A stretch of 64,000 bases of DNA from Croceicoccus estronivorus (GCF_001625325.1 NZ_JRQQ01000009.1:124001-188000); one strand, 5' to 3'. Counted from the stretch's first letter, positions 28,052-37,102 are shown. Notes: generated from the sequence alone by a model not told the origin. Numbers and translations are program-made.

Positions 28052-28984
28052 ATGAACGAAGTCACGCATCCGGAACGGGGAACTTTTGTCATCAGCCTGA
28101 CACCGTTCGATCGGGCAGGTGCGATCGACAAGGGCGCCTTTCGCGCGCATCTGGCGCGGCTGCGGGATTCAGGCATCGGCGTGTATGTCGGCGGCAGCGG
28201 CAGCGGCGAAGGCTATACGCTGACGCCCGCGGAAACGGCGTCCCTGCTGGAAATCGCGGTTGATGAACTGAAAGGCCATGTCCCGGTCCGGGCAATGGGG
28301 GTGGAACCGCGCACGGCCAGCCAGATGAGTGAATTCCTGCGCATGGCGCACGATTGCGGGGTTGATGCCGCGCAAGTCTATTCGCTGGATGTCGGCCACG
28401 ATGTCGTGGTCACACCCGAAGAGATCGAACACTATCTGACCGACGTGCTGGAGACGGCATCCTTGCCGGTGGTCCTGTCGACCCATTTTTCGGTCGGCTA
28501 CACGGTGCCGCCGGAATTGCTGAAACGCATGGTCAGCACTTATCCGCATGTCGTGGGCATCAATGTCACCCACCCCGATCTTGGCTATCTGGCCCGCGTC
28601 ATCGGTGCGGTCGGCGATCGGGCGGCCGTGATGGTCGGTGGGCCGATGCAGGGTCTGACCGTGCTGGCGTTGGGGGGACACGGTTATCTGTCGGCCGATG
28701 GCAATATCGCGCCGAAGCTGTGCGTATCCGTTATCGACAGGTTCGAGGCGGGCGATCTGGCAGGCATGATGTCGGCCTTCGGCACATTGATAAAGCTGTT
28801 CGGCGTGTCCCTGGAATGCGGTGGAACGCGTGTGGTCAAGGCTGCGCTGAACCGGTTGGGATTTCCCGGCGGCGAAATGCGTCTGCCACGCCTTGCTGTG
28901 GAGGATGCACGCCTCGACCGCCTGCTGGCCACCATTGAAACACTTGGCATCGCAGGGATCGAAGGATGGGAGAGCGCACCCTGA
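28052..28984 (+). CDS. DapA-fold (dihydrodipicolinate synthase/N-acetylneuraminate lyase) protein lacking the Schiff-base lysine
   Basis: A 310-aa TIM-barrel protein of the DHDPS/NAL family. ATG 28052 follows GGGGAGAG. The family loop appears as GGSGSGEGYTLTPAE, where true enzymes have GTTGE. The strand that normally carries the catalytic Tyr (LYNVP) reads LSTHF, with Ser143 at that place. The strand that normally carries the Schiff-base Lys (GIKE) reads GINVTHPD, with Asn171. The spacing of 28 residues equals Tyr133 to Lys161 in E. coli DapA, which supports the alignment. A classic aldolase reaction is therefore unlikely; it may be a hydratase, a binding protein or a new activity. Confidence 0.83.
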   Translation: MNEVTHPERGTFVISLTPFDRAGAIDKGAFRAHLARLRDSGIGVYVGGSGSGEGYTLTPAETASLLEIAVDELKGHVPVRAMGVEPRTASQMSEFLRMAHDCGVDAAQVYSLDVGHDVVVTPEEIEHYLTDVLETASLPVVLSTHFSVGYTVPPELLKRMVSTYPHVVGINVTHPDLGYLARVIGAVGDRAAVMVGGPMQGLTVLALGGHGYLSADGNIAPKLCVSVIDRFEAGDLAGMMSAFGTLIKLFGVSLECGGTRVVKAALNRLGFPGGEMRLPRLAVEDARLDRLLATIETLGIAGIEGWESAP

Positions 28985-29019
28985 AGCGCGGAAAGACGTA
29001 AAAAACACAGGAGGGTAGG

Positions 29020-31332
29020 ATGTCGAGAGAGGATAACGGCGCCAAGGGGCCAAGGCGGAGCATCGTCGTCACGTCATGGGCGGCAATTGCATGTTCGCTG
29101 TTTTATGCGGTTCCTGCCGTGGCACAGGATGGCGGATTGTCCGAAATCATCGTGACCGCGCGGCGAACGTCCGAAAATCTGCAAACCGCGCCTATTGCGG
29201 TGTCTTCGCTGTCGTCCGACGAACTGGCTACCCGCAACATCACCAATGTCGCGGAAATCGCCAATGCGACCCCCAACCTGAGCGTTCTGGAGGCACCGTC
29301 CAACGGCACGGGTTCGATCGTCTATATCCGTGGTATCGGTGCGATCGATGCCACCGCGAGTGCCGATCCGCCAACCACCATCTATGTCGATGGCGTGGTG
29401 CAGGCGCGACCGACAGGTAATGCGTTCGACCTGCCCGATCTCGATCGGGTGGAAGTGTTGCGTGGCCCGCAGGGCACATTGTTCGGGCGTAACACCACGG
29501 GTGGTGCCATCGCCATCTATACCAGCAAGCCAACAGAGGAATTCAGCGGCAAAGCTGAAATCGGCTATGGCCGTTTCAACGAATTGCGCGCCTCGGCGGT
29601 TTTGAATACCGGCCGCCTCGGCAACACTCCGTTCAAGGCCAAGCTCACGTTCCAGAACCGCAGCCGCGATGGCTATGTGGACACGTTCGGGCGCGATGCC
29701 AGCAATTCGGCGGGATATTATCGCAACCGTGCGCTCAGCTTTACGCTGGAAGGCGATCTGAGCGATGTCGTGACGATCACCAACCGGACGGACTACAATT
29801 ACCAGACCGCGTTGCCGCAATATCAGATGCTGTTCGTCAACGATGCGGCCCGCAGCTATTGGGAGCAATCGCCCGACCTTGGCGGTCCGCCCCTGTTCGT
29901 CAGCCGCACGCCGATGGATAAGACCGATGCGACATTCTACATCGACCCGCGGCGGCAATTCGACCCGACAGCGAAGGCATGGTCGAACACGCTGAACATC
30001 CAGTTCGACATTTCACCCGGTCTGCAGATCAAGTCGATCACCGGGTATCGCCACCTGAACCAGAAACAGAGCGGCCAGATCGGGGGCAGCGCGCTGCTGG
30101 GCATCGTTACTTCGGCCAGCGATCCTGTGGGGACGGTCCAGTCGGTCAACCCACTGACCACGCCCTACGATTATGTGAAACAGCACCAGTGGAGTCAGGA
30201 ACTCCAGGCGACAGGCGAGCTGGGCGATTTCACCTACGCGGCCGGTCTCTATTACTTCAAGGAACATGCCACAGACGACATCCAGGTGCTGATCAATGTG
30301 GTGAACGGGACCAGCACCGCGTCGAGCGTCTATGAACAGGTTCGTTTCTTCCGGTTCGATTCCCGTTCGATGGCGGCGTATGGCCAGTTGAATTACCGGC
30401 CGAAGGGGCTGGACGGCAGGCTCGAGATATCGGGTGGCCTGCGCTATACATACGATACCAAGGAAATTCTGCGTCAGACGCGCGTCAACGGAACCCTGAT
30501 CGGTCCTGACAATCCCAAGGAAAGCTGGAAGAATCTCGGGTGGTCCGCCTCTGCCAGCTATCGCTGGACCGACCAGATCATGACATATGTCCGTGCCGCC
30601 TCGGCTTATCGCGCCGGGGGCTTCAATGCGACGCAGATCGGTGCGGCTCCCTTCGATCCGGAAAAGGCAATTGCGATCGAAGCCGGGATCAAGAGCGAAC
30701 TGTTCGATCGGCATCTCCGCCTCAATGCGACCGTCTTCAAGACGTTCTACAAGGATTTGCAGATCCTGCAGCGCGACGCAGTGGCGAACAGCAACCTGAC
30801 GACCAATGCCGCGAAGGCGACTTACGAAGGCGTCGAATTGGAAAGCGTTGCCCAATTCGGTGGTTTCCGGGTCGATGGCAGCCTCGGCTACGTCAATCCA
30901 AAGTATAAGGAGTATCTGTTCGTCGACAGCAGCGGCCCGGTCAATCTGGCCGATCAGGCCCGCTTCCCGCTCGTCGCCAAATGGACCTGGAACATCGGGG
31001 CGCAATATGCCTCGCCGCCGACCGGATTTGGCGTGATTACGCCGCGGATCGACTATGCCTATCGCAGCAGTTTCTATTTCCAGCCGGTCGACACGCTGTC
31101 GGTCAACAATGCCCTGCTCAAGTCGGGGGCAACGAAACAGCTGAGTGCTAAGCTCACATTCTCTGAATTGCCGTTCGCCAAGGACGCGATGAAGAACCTG
31201 TCGATCCAGTTCTGGGGCGACAATCTGACCAACAACCGCACACTGCAGTCCGCAGTGGATTTCGGTTACGGCGGAATGGGCGCCTACAGCCGGCCCCGCA
31301 GCTATGGTGTGCGCATCATGGCCGATTTCTAG
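29020..31332 (+). CDS. TonB-dependent outer-membrane receptor (1)
   Basis: A 770-aa outer-membrane receptor. ATG 29020 has a strong AGGAGG site. A signal peptide (SWAAIACSLFYAVPAVAQ) leads to a TonB-box region SEIIVTARRTSENLQ. The plug domain has VEVLRGPQGTLFGRNTTGGA, and the beta-barrel ends in an aromatic residue (SYGVRIMADF). Plugs of this type abound in sphingomonads and import large or scarce substrates beyond iron-siderophores. Being the last gene of the 24116 operon, it probably brings in the substrate of the hydrolases. A strong hairpin follows. Confidence 0.9.
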   Translation: MSREDNGAKGPRRSIVVTSWAAIACSLFYAVPAVAQDGGLSEIIVTARRTSENLQTAPIAVSSLSSDELATRNITNVAEIANATPNLSVLEAPSNGTGSIVYIRGIGAIDATASADPPTTIYVDGVVQARPTGNAFDLPDLDRVEVLRGPQGTLFGRNTTGGAIAIYTSKPTEEFSGKAEIGYGRFNELRASAVLNTGRLGNTPFKAKLTFQNRSRDGYVDTFGRDASNSAGYYRNRALSFTLEGDLSDVVTITNRTDYNYQTALPQYQMLFVNDAARSYWEQSPDLGGPPLFVSRTPMDKTDATFYIDPRRQFDPTAKAWSNTLNIQFDISPGLQIKSITGYRHLNQKQSGQIGGSALLGIVTSASDPVGTVQSVNPLTTPYDYVKQHQWSQELQATGELGDFTYAAGLYYFKEHATDDIQVLINVVNGTSTASSVYEQVRFFRFDSRSMAAYGQLNYRPKGLDGRLEISGGLRYTYDTKEILRQTRVNGTLIGPDNPKESWKNLGWSASASYRWTDQIMTYVRAASAYRAGGFNATQIGAAPFDPEKAIAIEAGIKSELFDRHLRLNATVFKTFYKDLQILQRDAVANSNLTTNAAKATYEGVELESVAQFGGFRVDGSLGYVNPKYKEYLFVDSSGPVNLADQARFPLVAKWTWNIGAQYASPPTGFGVITPRIDYAYRSSFYFQPVDTLSVNNALLKSGATKQLSAKLTFSELPFAKDAMKNLSIQFWGDNLTNNRTLQSAVDFGYGGMGAYSRPRSYGVRIMADF

Positions 31333-31347
31333 GCCTGGTTCTCCCCT

Positions 31348-31381
31348 CCCGCACGCTCTGGCATCGTTCAGGGCGTGCGGG
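31348..31381 (+). terminator. Hairpin terminator after the TonB receptor operon
   Basis: CCCGCACGC (31348-31356) and GCGTGCGGG (31373-31381) form a perfect 9-bp GC-rich stem, with CTG/CAG extending inward. It begins 16 bases after the receptor stop. No long T-run follows, so Rho-assisted or bidirectional use is possible. Confidence 0.6.
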
Positions 31382-31465
31382 TTGAGAGGTGCCGCCTAAT
31401 CCTTTAGTGAATTTGCCCCGATGCATGCCTGCGGGCTGCGACTGATATTGGCGGAACGGGGTATA

Positions 31466-32119
31466 ATGGCGACAGAAGATCCGGAAACCACGCGGCGCGC
31501 GCGCAAGCCGGACGAAGTCACGCCGACCAAGGCAGAATTGACCCGCGCCCGCATCCTCCATGCGGCTGCCTTCATGTTCCAGGAAAAGGGGTACGCGCAG
31601 ACCCGGCTGAGCGACATTGCCAGGAAAGCGGAAACCCAGGCCGGCAGCATCTACTACCATTTCGCCTCGCGCGAGGCGATCGTGGCGGAGGTGCTGGAAG
31701 TCGCCAATGCGCGGACGGTGGAATGCGTGCGCGAGCGGCTGGATCGTCTGCCGCCCGATGCATCGGTTCGGGACAGGATAGAGGCGGCAGTGCAGGGGCA
31801 TCTCGGCCTGGTTCTGTCCGGCGATCCCTTCACGCGGGCTCATATGCGGATCTTCGATCAGATCCCGAAAAATATCCGCGATCACTTCCTTGGCGTGCTG
31901 GACGAATATGCCGACGTCTGGCGCACGTTGTTCGAAGATGCGCGCAAGGCGGGGCAATTCCGGTCCGACATCGACCTTTCCGTGGCGCGGCTGCTGTTGC
32001 TCGGCATGCTGAACTGGGCGGTCGAATGGTATCGGCCGGGCCGGCTGTCCGTGGAGCAGATCGGGCATCAGGTGACGGCCTTGTTCCTTGATGGGATTTC
32101 CGCACCTGAGCGGGAATAA
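31466..32119 (+). CDS. TetR-family transcriptional regulator
   Basis: A 217-aa regulator. ATG 31466 (MATEDPETTRRARK) has GGAACGGGG upstream; the longer in-frame start at 31421 has no family support. The TetR DNA-binding domain is at about residues 20-70: RARILHAAAFMFQEKGYAQT, then RLSDIARKAETQAGSIYYHF with the Y-Y-H-F signature. The C-terminal ligand/dimer domain includes SGDPFTRAHMRIFDQIPKNI. It lies directly before a class 1 operator and the acyl-CoA ligase operon, so it probably responds to a CoA ester or acid of this pathway. Confidence 0.87.
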   Translation: MATEDPETTRRARKPDEVTPTKAELTRARILHAAAFMFQEKGYAQTRLSDIARKAETQAGSIYYHFASREAIVAEVLEVANARTVECVRERLDRLPPDASVRDRIEAAVQGHLGLVLSGDPFTRAHMRIFDQIPKNIRDHFLGVLDEYADVWRTLFEDARKAGQFRSDIDLSVARLLLLGMLNWAVEWYRPGRLSVEQIGHQVTALFLDGISAPERE

Positions 32120-32124
32120 GAAAA

Positions 32125-32140
32125 TCTAATTTATATTAGA
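32125..32140. promoter_or_regulatory. Class 1 operator-like palindrome, site B (perfect)
   Basis: TCTAATTTATATTAGA: arms TCTAAT and ATTAGA around TTAT. It starts 6 bases after the TetR stop and ends 5 bases before a TTGACG -35 element, 80 bases before the acyl-CoA ligase start. It is the most symmetrical of the four class 1 sites. Confidence 0.75.
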
Positions 32141-32145
32141 AAAAC

Positions 32146-32175
32146 TTGACGCATCTCGTTTCCGCGCGATAGGAT
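32146..32175 (+). promoter_or_regulatory. Sigma70-like promoter for the acyl-CoA ligase operon
   Basis: TTGACG (32146-32151), an 18-base spacer, then TAGGAT (32170-32175). It lies immediately downstream of class 1 site B and about 45 bases before the ATG of the ligase. Confidence 0.55.
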
Positions 32176-32219
32176 TTCCGTGATGGGCCGGTAGCGATCC
32201 GGCCGGAGAGGAAGGCGCG

Positions 32220-33869
32220 ATGGGCCGGCGTGACGTTGGCGGGTGGCCGCTATGGTGGGATGAACGGTGGGCCGAGGCAGCGCGAGCTTCCGGCGTATGG
32301 CTGGACCGAACCGTGGCGGATATTAGCGCCGAACGCGTCGCTGAAAGTCCGCACCGCCCCCTGATAATCGAACAGGGGCAGATACTGACCCGGGCCGATG
32401 TCCATGCGCGGGCGAGCAGGCTGGCACGGGCATTGACCGCGCGAGGGCTGGTGCCGGGCGACACGATTTCATTTCAGTTGCCCAACTGGCACGAAGCGGT
32501 CGTGATCGGTCTGGCAGCGGCAATGGCGGGCTTGGTGCTCAACCCGATTACCCCGATCTATCGCGATCATGAACTGAGCTTCATGCTTGCCGACAGCCGC
32601 AGCAAGCTGATCTTCGTGCCCGCCGCATATCGCGGCCGGGATCACGTGGCGATGGTGCGCCGTGCCATTGCATCGTTCGCGAACCCTCCGGAAATCATCG
32701 TGACGCGCGGTACGGGAGATGGCCTGGCGTCTTACGATCAGCTTCTCGCCGAAGCGCCGGATGATAGAGACTTGCCGGGGAGCGATCCCGATGCGGTCAA
32801 GATCATCCTCTACACATCGGGCACGACCGGCCGCGCAAAGGGGGTGCTGCACACGCACAACAGCCTCCAGGCGGAAAACGTCGTGCGTATGCGCCATCTC
32901 GGAATTGGAGAGGATGACGTCCTGTTCAATCCTTCTCCGGTTACTCATGTCACCGGCGCGCTCTATGCTCTGTGTCTGCCTTTCACTGCTGGCATTACGA
33001 CGATCCTGATGGACGCCTGGGACCCGGAAGAAGCGCTTGCGCTGATGCGGCGGCACAGGGCGACGGGCATGATCGCATCGACCATTTTTCTCACCGAATT
33101 GCTGGCTGCAGCCCGCGCGCAGGACGAGCATTTGCCCCACTTGCGCTTCTATCTTTGCGGCGGGGCGCAGGTTCCGCCGCAACTCATTCATGATGCCGCA
33201 GCGCATTTCGATCGCTGTGCCGTTTCGCGCATATATGGCGCGACGGAAATTCCCAATGTGACCGGTGGCATCAACAGCCGCACGCAGGGCATTTTCGGCG
33301 CGGAAACCGATGGCGAGGTACTGGGATCGGAAGTGAGGATTGTCGATCCCGGCGATGGCGGGTTGCTGTCGCCCGGCGAAACGGGCGAGATCGTTGCGCG
33401 CGGCCCACAGATGTTCGTCGGATATACGCGGCGAGAGGACAACGACGATGCGTTCGATGAAGAAGGCTTCTTCAGGCTGGGCGACCTCGGGCGGCTGGTG
33501 GATGACCGCTACATCCTCATTACCGGGCGGAAGAAGGATCTCATTATCAGGGCGGGCGAGAACATAAGCCCCAAGGAAGTGGAGGACCTGCTGGCAGGCC
33601 ATCCGGACATTGCCGATATTGCGATTGTCGCCATGCCGCACCCGAGAACAGGGGAGGCTGCCTGTGCCTTTGTTATCCCGCAGACGGGTCGGGTGCCGAG
33701 CCTGCCTTCCATTCACGATTTCCTGGTCGAGGCAGGCTGCGCGAAGCAGAAAATCCCTGAACGGCTGGAACTGGTCAGCGCGTTTCCCCGCACCAGTATT
33801 GGCAAGATCCGCAAGGATCTGCTGCGCGATCGCGCGCGTGAACTGGTGGAGGCCGAACACTTGCGTTGA
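32220..33869 (+). CDS. AMP-forming acyl-CoA synthetase (acid-CoA ligase)
   Basis: A 549-aa ANL-superfamily ligase that activates a carboxylic acid with ATP and CoA. ATG 32220 follows GAGAGGAAGG. Motifs in order are the P-loop YTSGTTGRAKGVLHTH, the A5 motif IYGATEIPN, the A8 hinge ITGRKKDLIIRAGENISPKE, and the catalytic Lys in TSIGKIRKDLL. The overall form resembles cyclohexanecarboxylate- and medium-chain acyl-CoA ligases, but specificity cannot be set. It begins the beta-oxidation-like operon that continues with two acyl-CoA dehydrogenases and an enoyl-CoA hydratase. Confidence 0.88.
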   Translation: MGRRDVGGWPLWWDERWAEAARASGVWLDRTVADISAERVAESPHRPLIIEQGQILTRADVHARASRLARALTARGLVPGDTISFQLPNWHEAVVIGLAAAMAGLVLNPITPIYRDHELSFMLADSRSKLIFVPAAYRGRDHVAMVRRAIASFANPPEIIVTRGTGDGLASYDQLLAEAPDDRDLPGSDPDAVKIILYTSGTTGRAKGVLHTHNSLQAENVVRMRHLGIGEDDVLFNPSPVTHVTGALYALCLPFTAGITTILMDAWDPEEALALMRRHRATGMIASTIFLTELLAAARAQDEHLPHLRFYLCGGAQVPPQLIHDAAAHFDRCAVSRIYGATEIPNVTGGINSRTQGIFGAETDGEVLGSEVRIVDPGDGGLLSPGETGEIVARGPQMFVGYTRREDNDDAFDEEGFFRLGDLGRLVDDRYILITGRKKDLIIRAGENISPKEVEDLLAGHPDIADIAIVAMPHPRTGEAACAFVIPQTGRVPSLPSIHDFLVEAGCAKQKIPERLELVSAFPRTSIGKIRKDLLRDRARELVEAEHLR

Positions 33870-33897
33870 TCTCCGCCACCCCTTCGGTTAGAAAAAA

Positions 33898-33913
33898 TCG
33901 AATCTAAATTAGA
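33898..33913. promoter_or_regulatory. Class 1 operator-like palindrome, site C
   Basis: TCGAATCTAAATTAGA, reverse complement TCTAATTTAGATTCGA, containing the perfect 11-mer TCTAAATTAGA. It ends 17 bases before the ATG of the first acyl-CoA dehydrogenase. Confidence 0.7.
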
Positions 33914-33930
33914 AAATGGGTGAGAGGCCA

Positions 33931-35121
33931 ATGCAGTTTGAATTATCGCCGGAGTGCGAGGCCTTTCGCCGGGAGATGCAGGCGCAACTGCGGGCCATGG
34001 TTCCGGCGGATATGGCCCGGCGCACCCGCCAGCGGGTGCATCCGACAAAGGATGACCTGAAGCTTTGGAACCGGCTGCTGAATGAGAAGGGCTGGGCCGC
34101 ACCGCATTGGCCGCAGGAATTCGGCGGTACCGGATGGGACCCGTTGCTGGTGCACATCTTCGAGGAAGAATGCGCTGCGGCCGATGCGCCGTTTCCGAGC
34201 TATTTCGGACTGCGGCTGGTTGGTCCGCTGTTGTATACCTTCGGATCGCAGGAGCACCGCGACCGCTACCTCCCGACCATCCTGTCCGGCGACATATTCT
34301 GGTGCCAGGGGTTTTCGGAACCTTCGTCCGGCTCCGATCTCGCATCGCTGCGCACGCGGGCATACCGCGATGGCGATGAATGGATCGTCGAAGGGGGCAA
34401 GCTCTGGACGACCGAGGCGCATTTCGCGGACAAGATGTTGTTGCTGGCGCGCACGAATCCCGATGTGCGACCCCAGCGTGGCGGCCTGTCCATGTTCATT
34501 CTCGATATGAATGCGCCCGGCGTGACGCGGCGGCCCGTCATCACGATCGACGAAGGGCATAGCGTAAATGAAATCTTTTTCGATTCCGTCCGCCTGCCCG
34601 CTGATGCGTTGCTGGGGGAAGAAGGCGAAGGCTGGACCTACGCCAAGTTCCTCCTCGCCCACGAACGGATCACCAATGCGCATGTTCCGCGCAACAAGCG
34701 AGACGTCAGAATGCTGCGCACTATCGCGTCGGAGGAATGCGATGGTGGGCAGCCCATGGTGGAGCGGCCCGATATAGCGGAAGCGCTGGCGCGTCTGGAA
34801 ATCGACGTCGCGGCGCTGGAATGGTCCGTCCTGCGGGAACTGAACCAGCCGAGTGGAAATCCCGCTATCGCGTCGGGTCTGAAAATACTCGCCAGCGAAA
34901 TTCAGCAGCGGATCACGGATCTCGCGGTGGATCTGGTCGGGCCAGCGGGGCTGGTATTCTACGATGAAGCCGCAATCGAATGCGACGATCCGGCTGGCGA
35001 TGTGGCGGACTATGTACCGGGGCTCGCCGCGCGTCAGCTCTTCTACCGCGCGACGACGATCTACGCGGGGAGCAACGAAATCCAGCGCGGGATCATCGCG
35101 CGGCAGGCATTCGGATATTGA
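33931..35121 (+). CDS. Acyl-CoA dehydrogenase, large subunit type
   Basis: A flavoenzyme of 396 aa that oxidises an acyl-CoA to the 2,3-enoyl-CoA. ATG 33931 (MQFELSPECEAFRREM) has GAGAGG just upstream, whereas ATG 33916 abuts the operator and has no ribosome site. Family motifs are QGFSEPSSGSDLASLRTRA in the flavin domain, WTTEAHFADKMLLLARTNP, and the closing AGSNEIQRGIIARQAFGY. It is followed by a second, shorter acyl-CoA dehydrogenase. Such pairs form heteromeric enzymes in pimelate, dicarboxylate and sterol side-chain degradation, suggesting a bulky or dicarboxylic acyl-CoA substrate. Confidence 0.88.
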   Translation: MQFELSPECEAFRREMQAQLRAMVPADMARRTRQRVHPTKDDLKLWNRLLNEKGWAAPHWPQEFGGTGWDPLLVHIFEEECAAADAPFPSYFGLRLVGPLLYTFGSQEHRDRYLPTILSGDIFWCQGFSEPSSGSDLASLRTRAYRDGDEWIVEGGKLWTTEAHFADKMLLLARTNPDVRPQRGGLSMFILDMNAPGVTRRPVITIDEGHSVNEIFFDSVRLPADALLGEEGEGWTYAKFLLAHERITNAHVPRNKRDVRMLRTIASEECDGGQPMVERPDIAEALARLEIDVAALEWSVLRELNQPSGNPAIASGLKILASEIQQRITDLAVDLVGPAGLVFYDEAAIECDDPAGDVADYVPGLAARQLFYRATTIYAGSNEIQRGIIARQAFGY

Positions 35122-35162
35122 TGAATGGCCGTGAACATGCGGGCGCAGGCAGGGAGTTGAGG

Positions 35163-36248
35163 ATGCACCATTTTGCATTGACGGAAGAACAGCGGATGCT
35201 GCGAGAAAGCGCGGTTCGCCTGTTCGAAAAGACGACCCCGAAATGGTCGGATTTCGCCGAAATGGGCTGGCTGGGCCTGCTGATCGATATCAAGAGAGGC
35301 GGTATAGGCGGCACCGTTGCCGATGCCGCCGTGCTGGCGCAGGCGTTTGGGCACGGGCTCGTGGCAGCCCCGTACGTTACAGTCGCGGGGCTCTGTGCCC
35401 CGCTGTTGTGCGCGGCTCCTGCGACCGAAACGCTGGACGGCGTGATTGCCGCCATAGCGGAGGGGACGCAGGTTGTGGCACTGGCCGCCGGGGAAGCGGG
35501 CAGCCACTATGGATTGTCCGGCCATGCCACTCAGGCCAAGTCGTTGCCCGGAGGGGGCTGGCACATAAACGGAGCCAAGGCGATTGTCGTCGATGGGGGC
35601 CAGGCCGATGTCTTCATTCTCGCAGCCAGTATCGAAAATGAACGGCTGGGTCTGTTCCTGATCGATGCGGATATGCCGGGCATCTCGCGGCGAACGTACC
35701 GCACGATAGATCGCCACGATGCGTGCGATCTGAAACTGGAAAATGTCTCCTTGCCGCAAGAGCGGCTGATTGTGGAGGGAGACCTCGCCAGCGAACTGCT
35801 CCACGCGAGTGTGGATCGCGCGAACGTCCTGCTCGCAGCGGAAGCGATTGGGGCGATGGAAGCAGCCATGGCGCTGGCGGCGGAGCATATCGGAACGCGC
35901 GAGCAGTTCGGGCGCACGCTGTCATCGTATCAGGTGCTGACGCACCGGCTGGCCGATATGCATGTGAGGCTCGAACACGCGCGGTCCATGCTGATGCGTG
36001 GTTTGGCGATGCTGGAGGCGCAGCCCGATGTCCGGGCAGCCGCCGTTTCGGCGACAATGGTCCATGTGATCGAGGCGGGCGAGTTCGTTTGCGGGCAGGC
36101 GATTCAGCTGCACGGGGGCCTTGGCATGTCGGAAGAATCGCAGGTCGGCCAATATTACAAGCGGCTACGCGCGATCGGGCGAACTTACGGCGACGCGCGG
36201 TTCCATCTGAACCGTTATATCGCCCATGCATCGGCAGACGCGGCATGA
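35163..36248 (+). CDS. Acyl-CoA dehydrogenase, small subunit type
   Basis: A 361-aa acyl-CoA dehydrogenase-fold protein. ATG 35163 (MHHFALTEEQRMLRES) has GGGAG at good spacing. An earlier ATG at 35121 overlaps the previous stop and is an alternative adding 14 residues. It is shorter than its neighbour, with the usual N-terminal helix, the mid-domain NGAKAIVVDGGQADVFILA and the C-terminal REQFGRTLSSYQVLTHRLAD. The C-terminal GQAIQLHGGLGMSEESQVGQ resembles PimD/FadE-type partners. It likely pairs with the preceding subunit. It overlaps the enoyl-CoA hydratase by ATGA. Confidence 0.85.
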   Translation: MHHFALTEEQRMLRESAVRLFEKTTPKWSDFAEMGWLGLLIDIKRGGIGGTVADAAVLAQAFGHGLVAAPYVTVAGLCAPLLCAAPATETLDGVIAAIAEGTQVVALAAGEAGSHYGLSGHATQAKSLPGGGWHINGAKAIVVDGGQADVFILAASIENERLGLFLIDADMPGISRRTYRTIDRHDACDLKLENVSLPQERLIVEGDLASELLHASVDRANVLLAAEAIGAMEAAMALAAEHIGTREQFGRTLSSYQVLTHRLADMHVRLEHARSMLMRGLAMLEAQPDVRAAAVSATMVHVIEAGEFVCGQAIQLHGGLGMSEESQVGQYYKRLRAIGRTYGDARFHLNRYIAHASADAA

Positions 36249-37102
36249 CGTTCGGGCATTACACTACGATGCGTGTCGCAAGGTCCGGCCGTATCGCAAC
36301 GGTGACCCTGAACCGTCCTGAACAACTGAATGCGGCCAATGCCACGATGCATGGTGAGCTGGCTCGCATATTCAATGATCTCGCGCATGATCCCGACAGC
36401 GACGTAATCGTCCTGACCGGTGCCGGACGCGCGTTCTGTGCGGGTGGTGATGTGGAATGGATGCAATCGATGGTCGATGATCCGCGTACCTCACTGCCGC
36501 TGGTGGAGGAAACGAAGGCAATCGTCATCAGCCTCCTTTCGCTCCCGAAGCCTGTGGTGTGCCGCATGAATGGCGATGCCATCGGGCTGGGTGCGACGCT
36601 CGCACTGGGCTGCGACATGATCGTTGCAGCGGAAGGAGCGCGGTTCGGCGATCCGCATGTGCGCATGGGGCTTGCGGCAGGCGATGGAGCGGCGCTGATC
36701 CTGCCGCAGCTGATCGGCTATATGCGGGCACGGGAACTGTTGCTGACGGGTGATCTGCTCGATGTGCGAGAGGGGCAGGCCATGGGCCTGATCAATCATG
36801 TCGTCCCTGCGGCTGAACTGGATGACAAGGTTCAGAAGTTGACGCAAAAGCTTGCACGCGGTGCGCAGCAGGCAACCCGCTATACCAAAGTGGCGATAAA
36901 CGCGGGCCTGCGACGCATTGCCGCGGAACAGGCCGACATGCTGATCGCCTATGAATTGCTGACCATGCGATCCGCGGATCATGCAGAAGCAGTGGCCGCG
37001 ATGCGTGACGGGCGCCGTCCGCAATTCGGGCAAGATCGACCGGGTGTCACGCCAGCGGATGAGCCCGCGGCCTCGGGTTACCCATCCTCGTCGCCGGATT
37101 GA
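36245..37102 (+). CDS. Enoyl-CoA hydratase/isomerase family protein
   Basis: A 285-aa crotonase-fold enzyme; the start ATG overlaps the preceding stop. The oxyanion-hole segments are visible: VLTGAGRAFCAGGDVEWM and GDAIGLGATLALGCD. The active-site loop reads ARFGDPHVRMGLAAGDGAAL, a variant in which the hydratase Glu (QPE in rat mitochondrial hydratase) is His, as seen in a common actinobacterial and proteobacterial subfamily. It would hydrate or isomerise the enoyl-CoA made by the dehydrogenase pair. It is the last gene of this operon. Confidence 0.86.
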   Translation: MTFGHYTTMRVARSGRIATVTLNRPEQLNAANATMHGELARIFNDLAHDPDSDVIVLTGAGRAFCAGGDVEWMQSMVDDPRTSLPLVEETKAIVISLLSLPKPVVCRMNGDAIGLGATLALGCDMIVAAEGARFGDPHVRMGLAAGDGAALILPQLIGYMRARELLLTGDLLDVREGQAMGLINHVVPAAELDDKVQKLTQKLARGAQQATRYTKVAINAGLRRIAAEQADMLIAYELLTMRSADHAEAVAAMRDGRRPQFGQDRPGVTPADEPAASGYPSSSPD

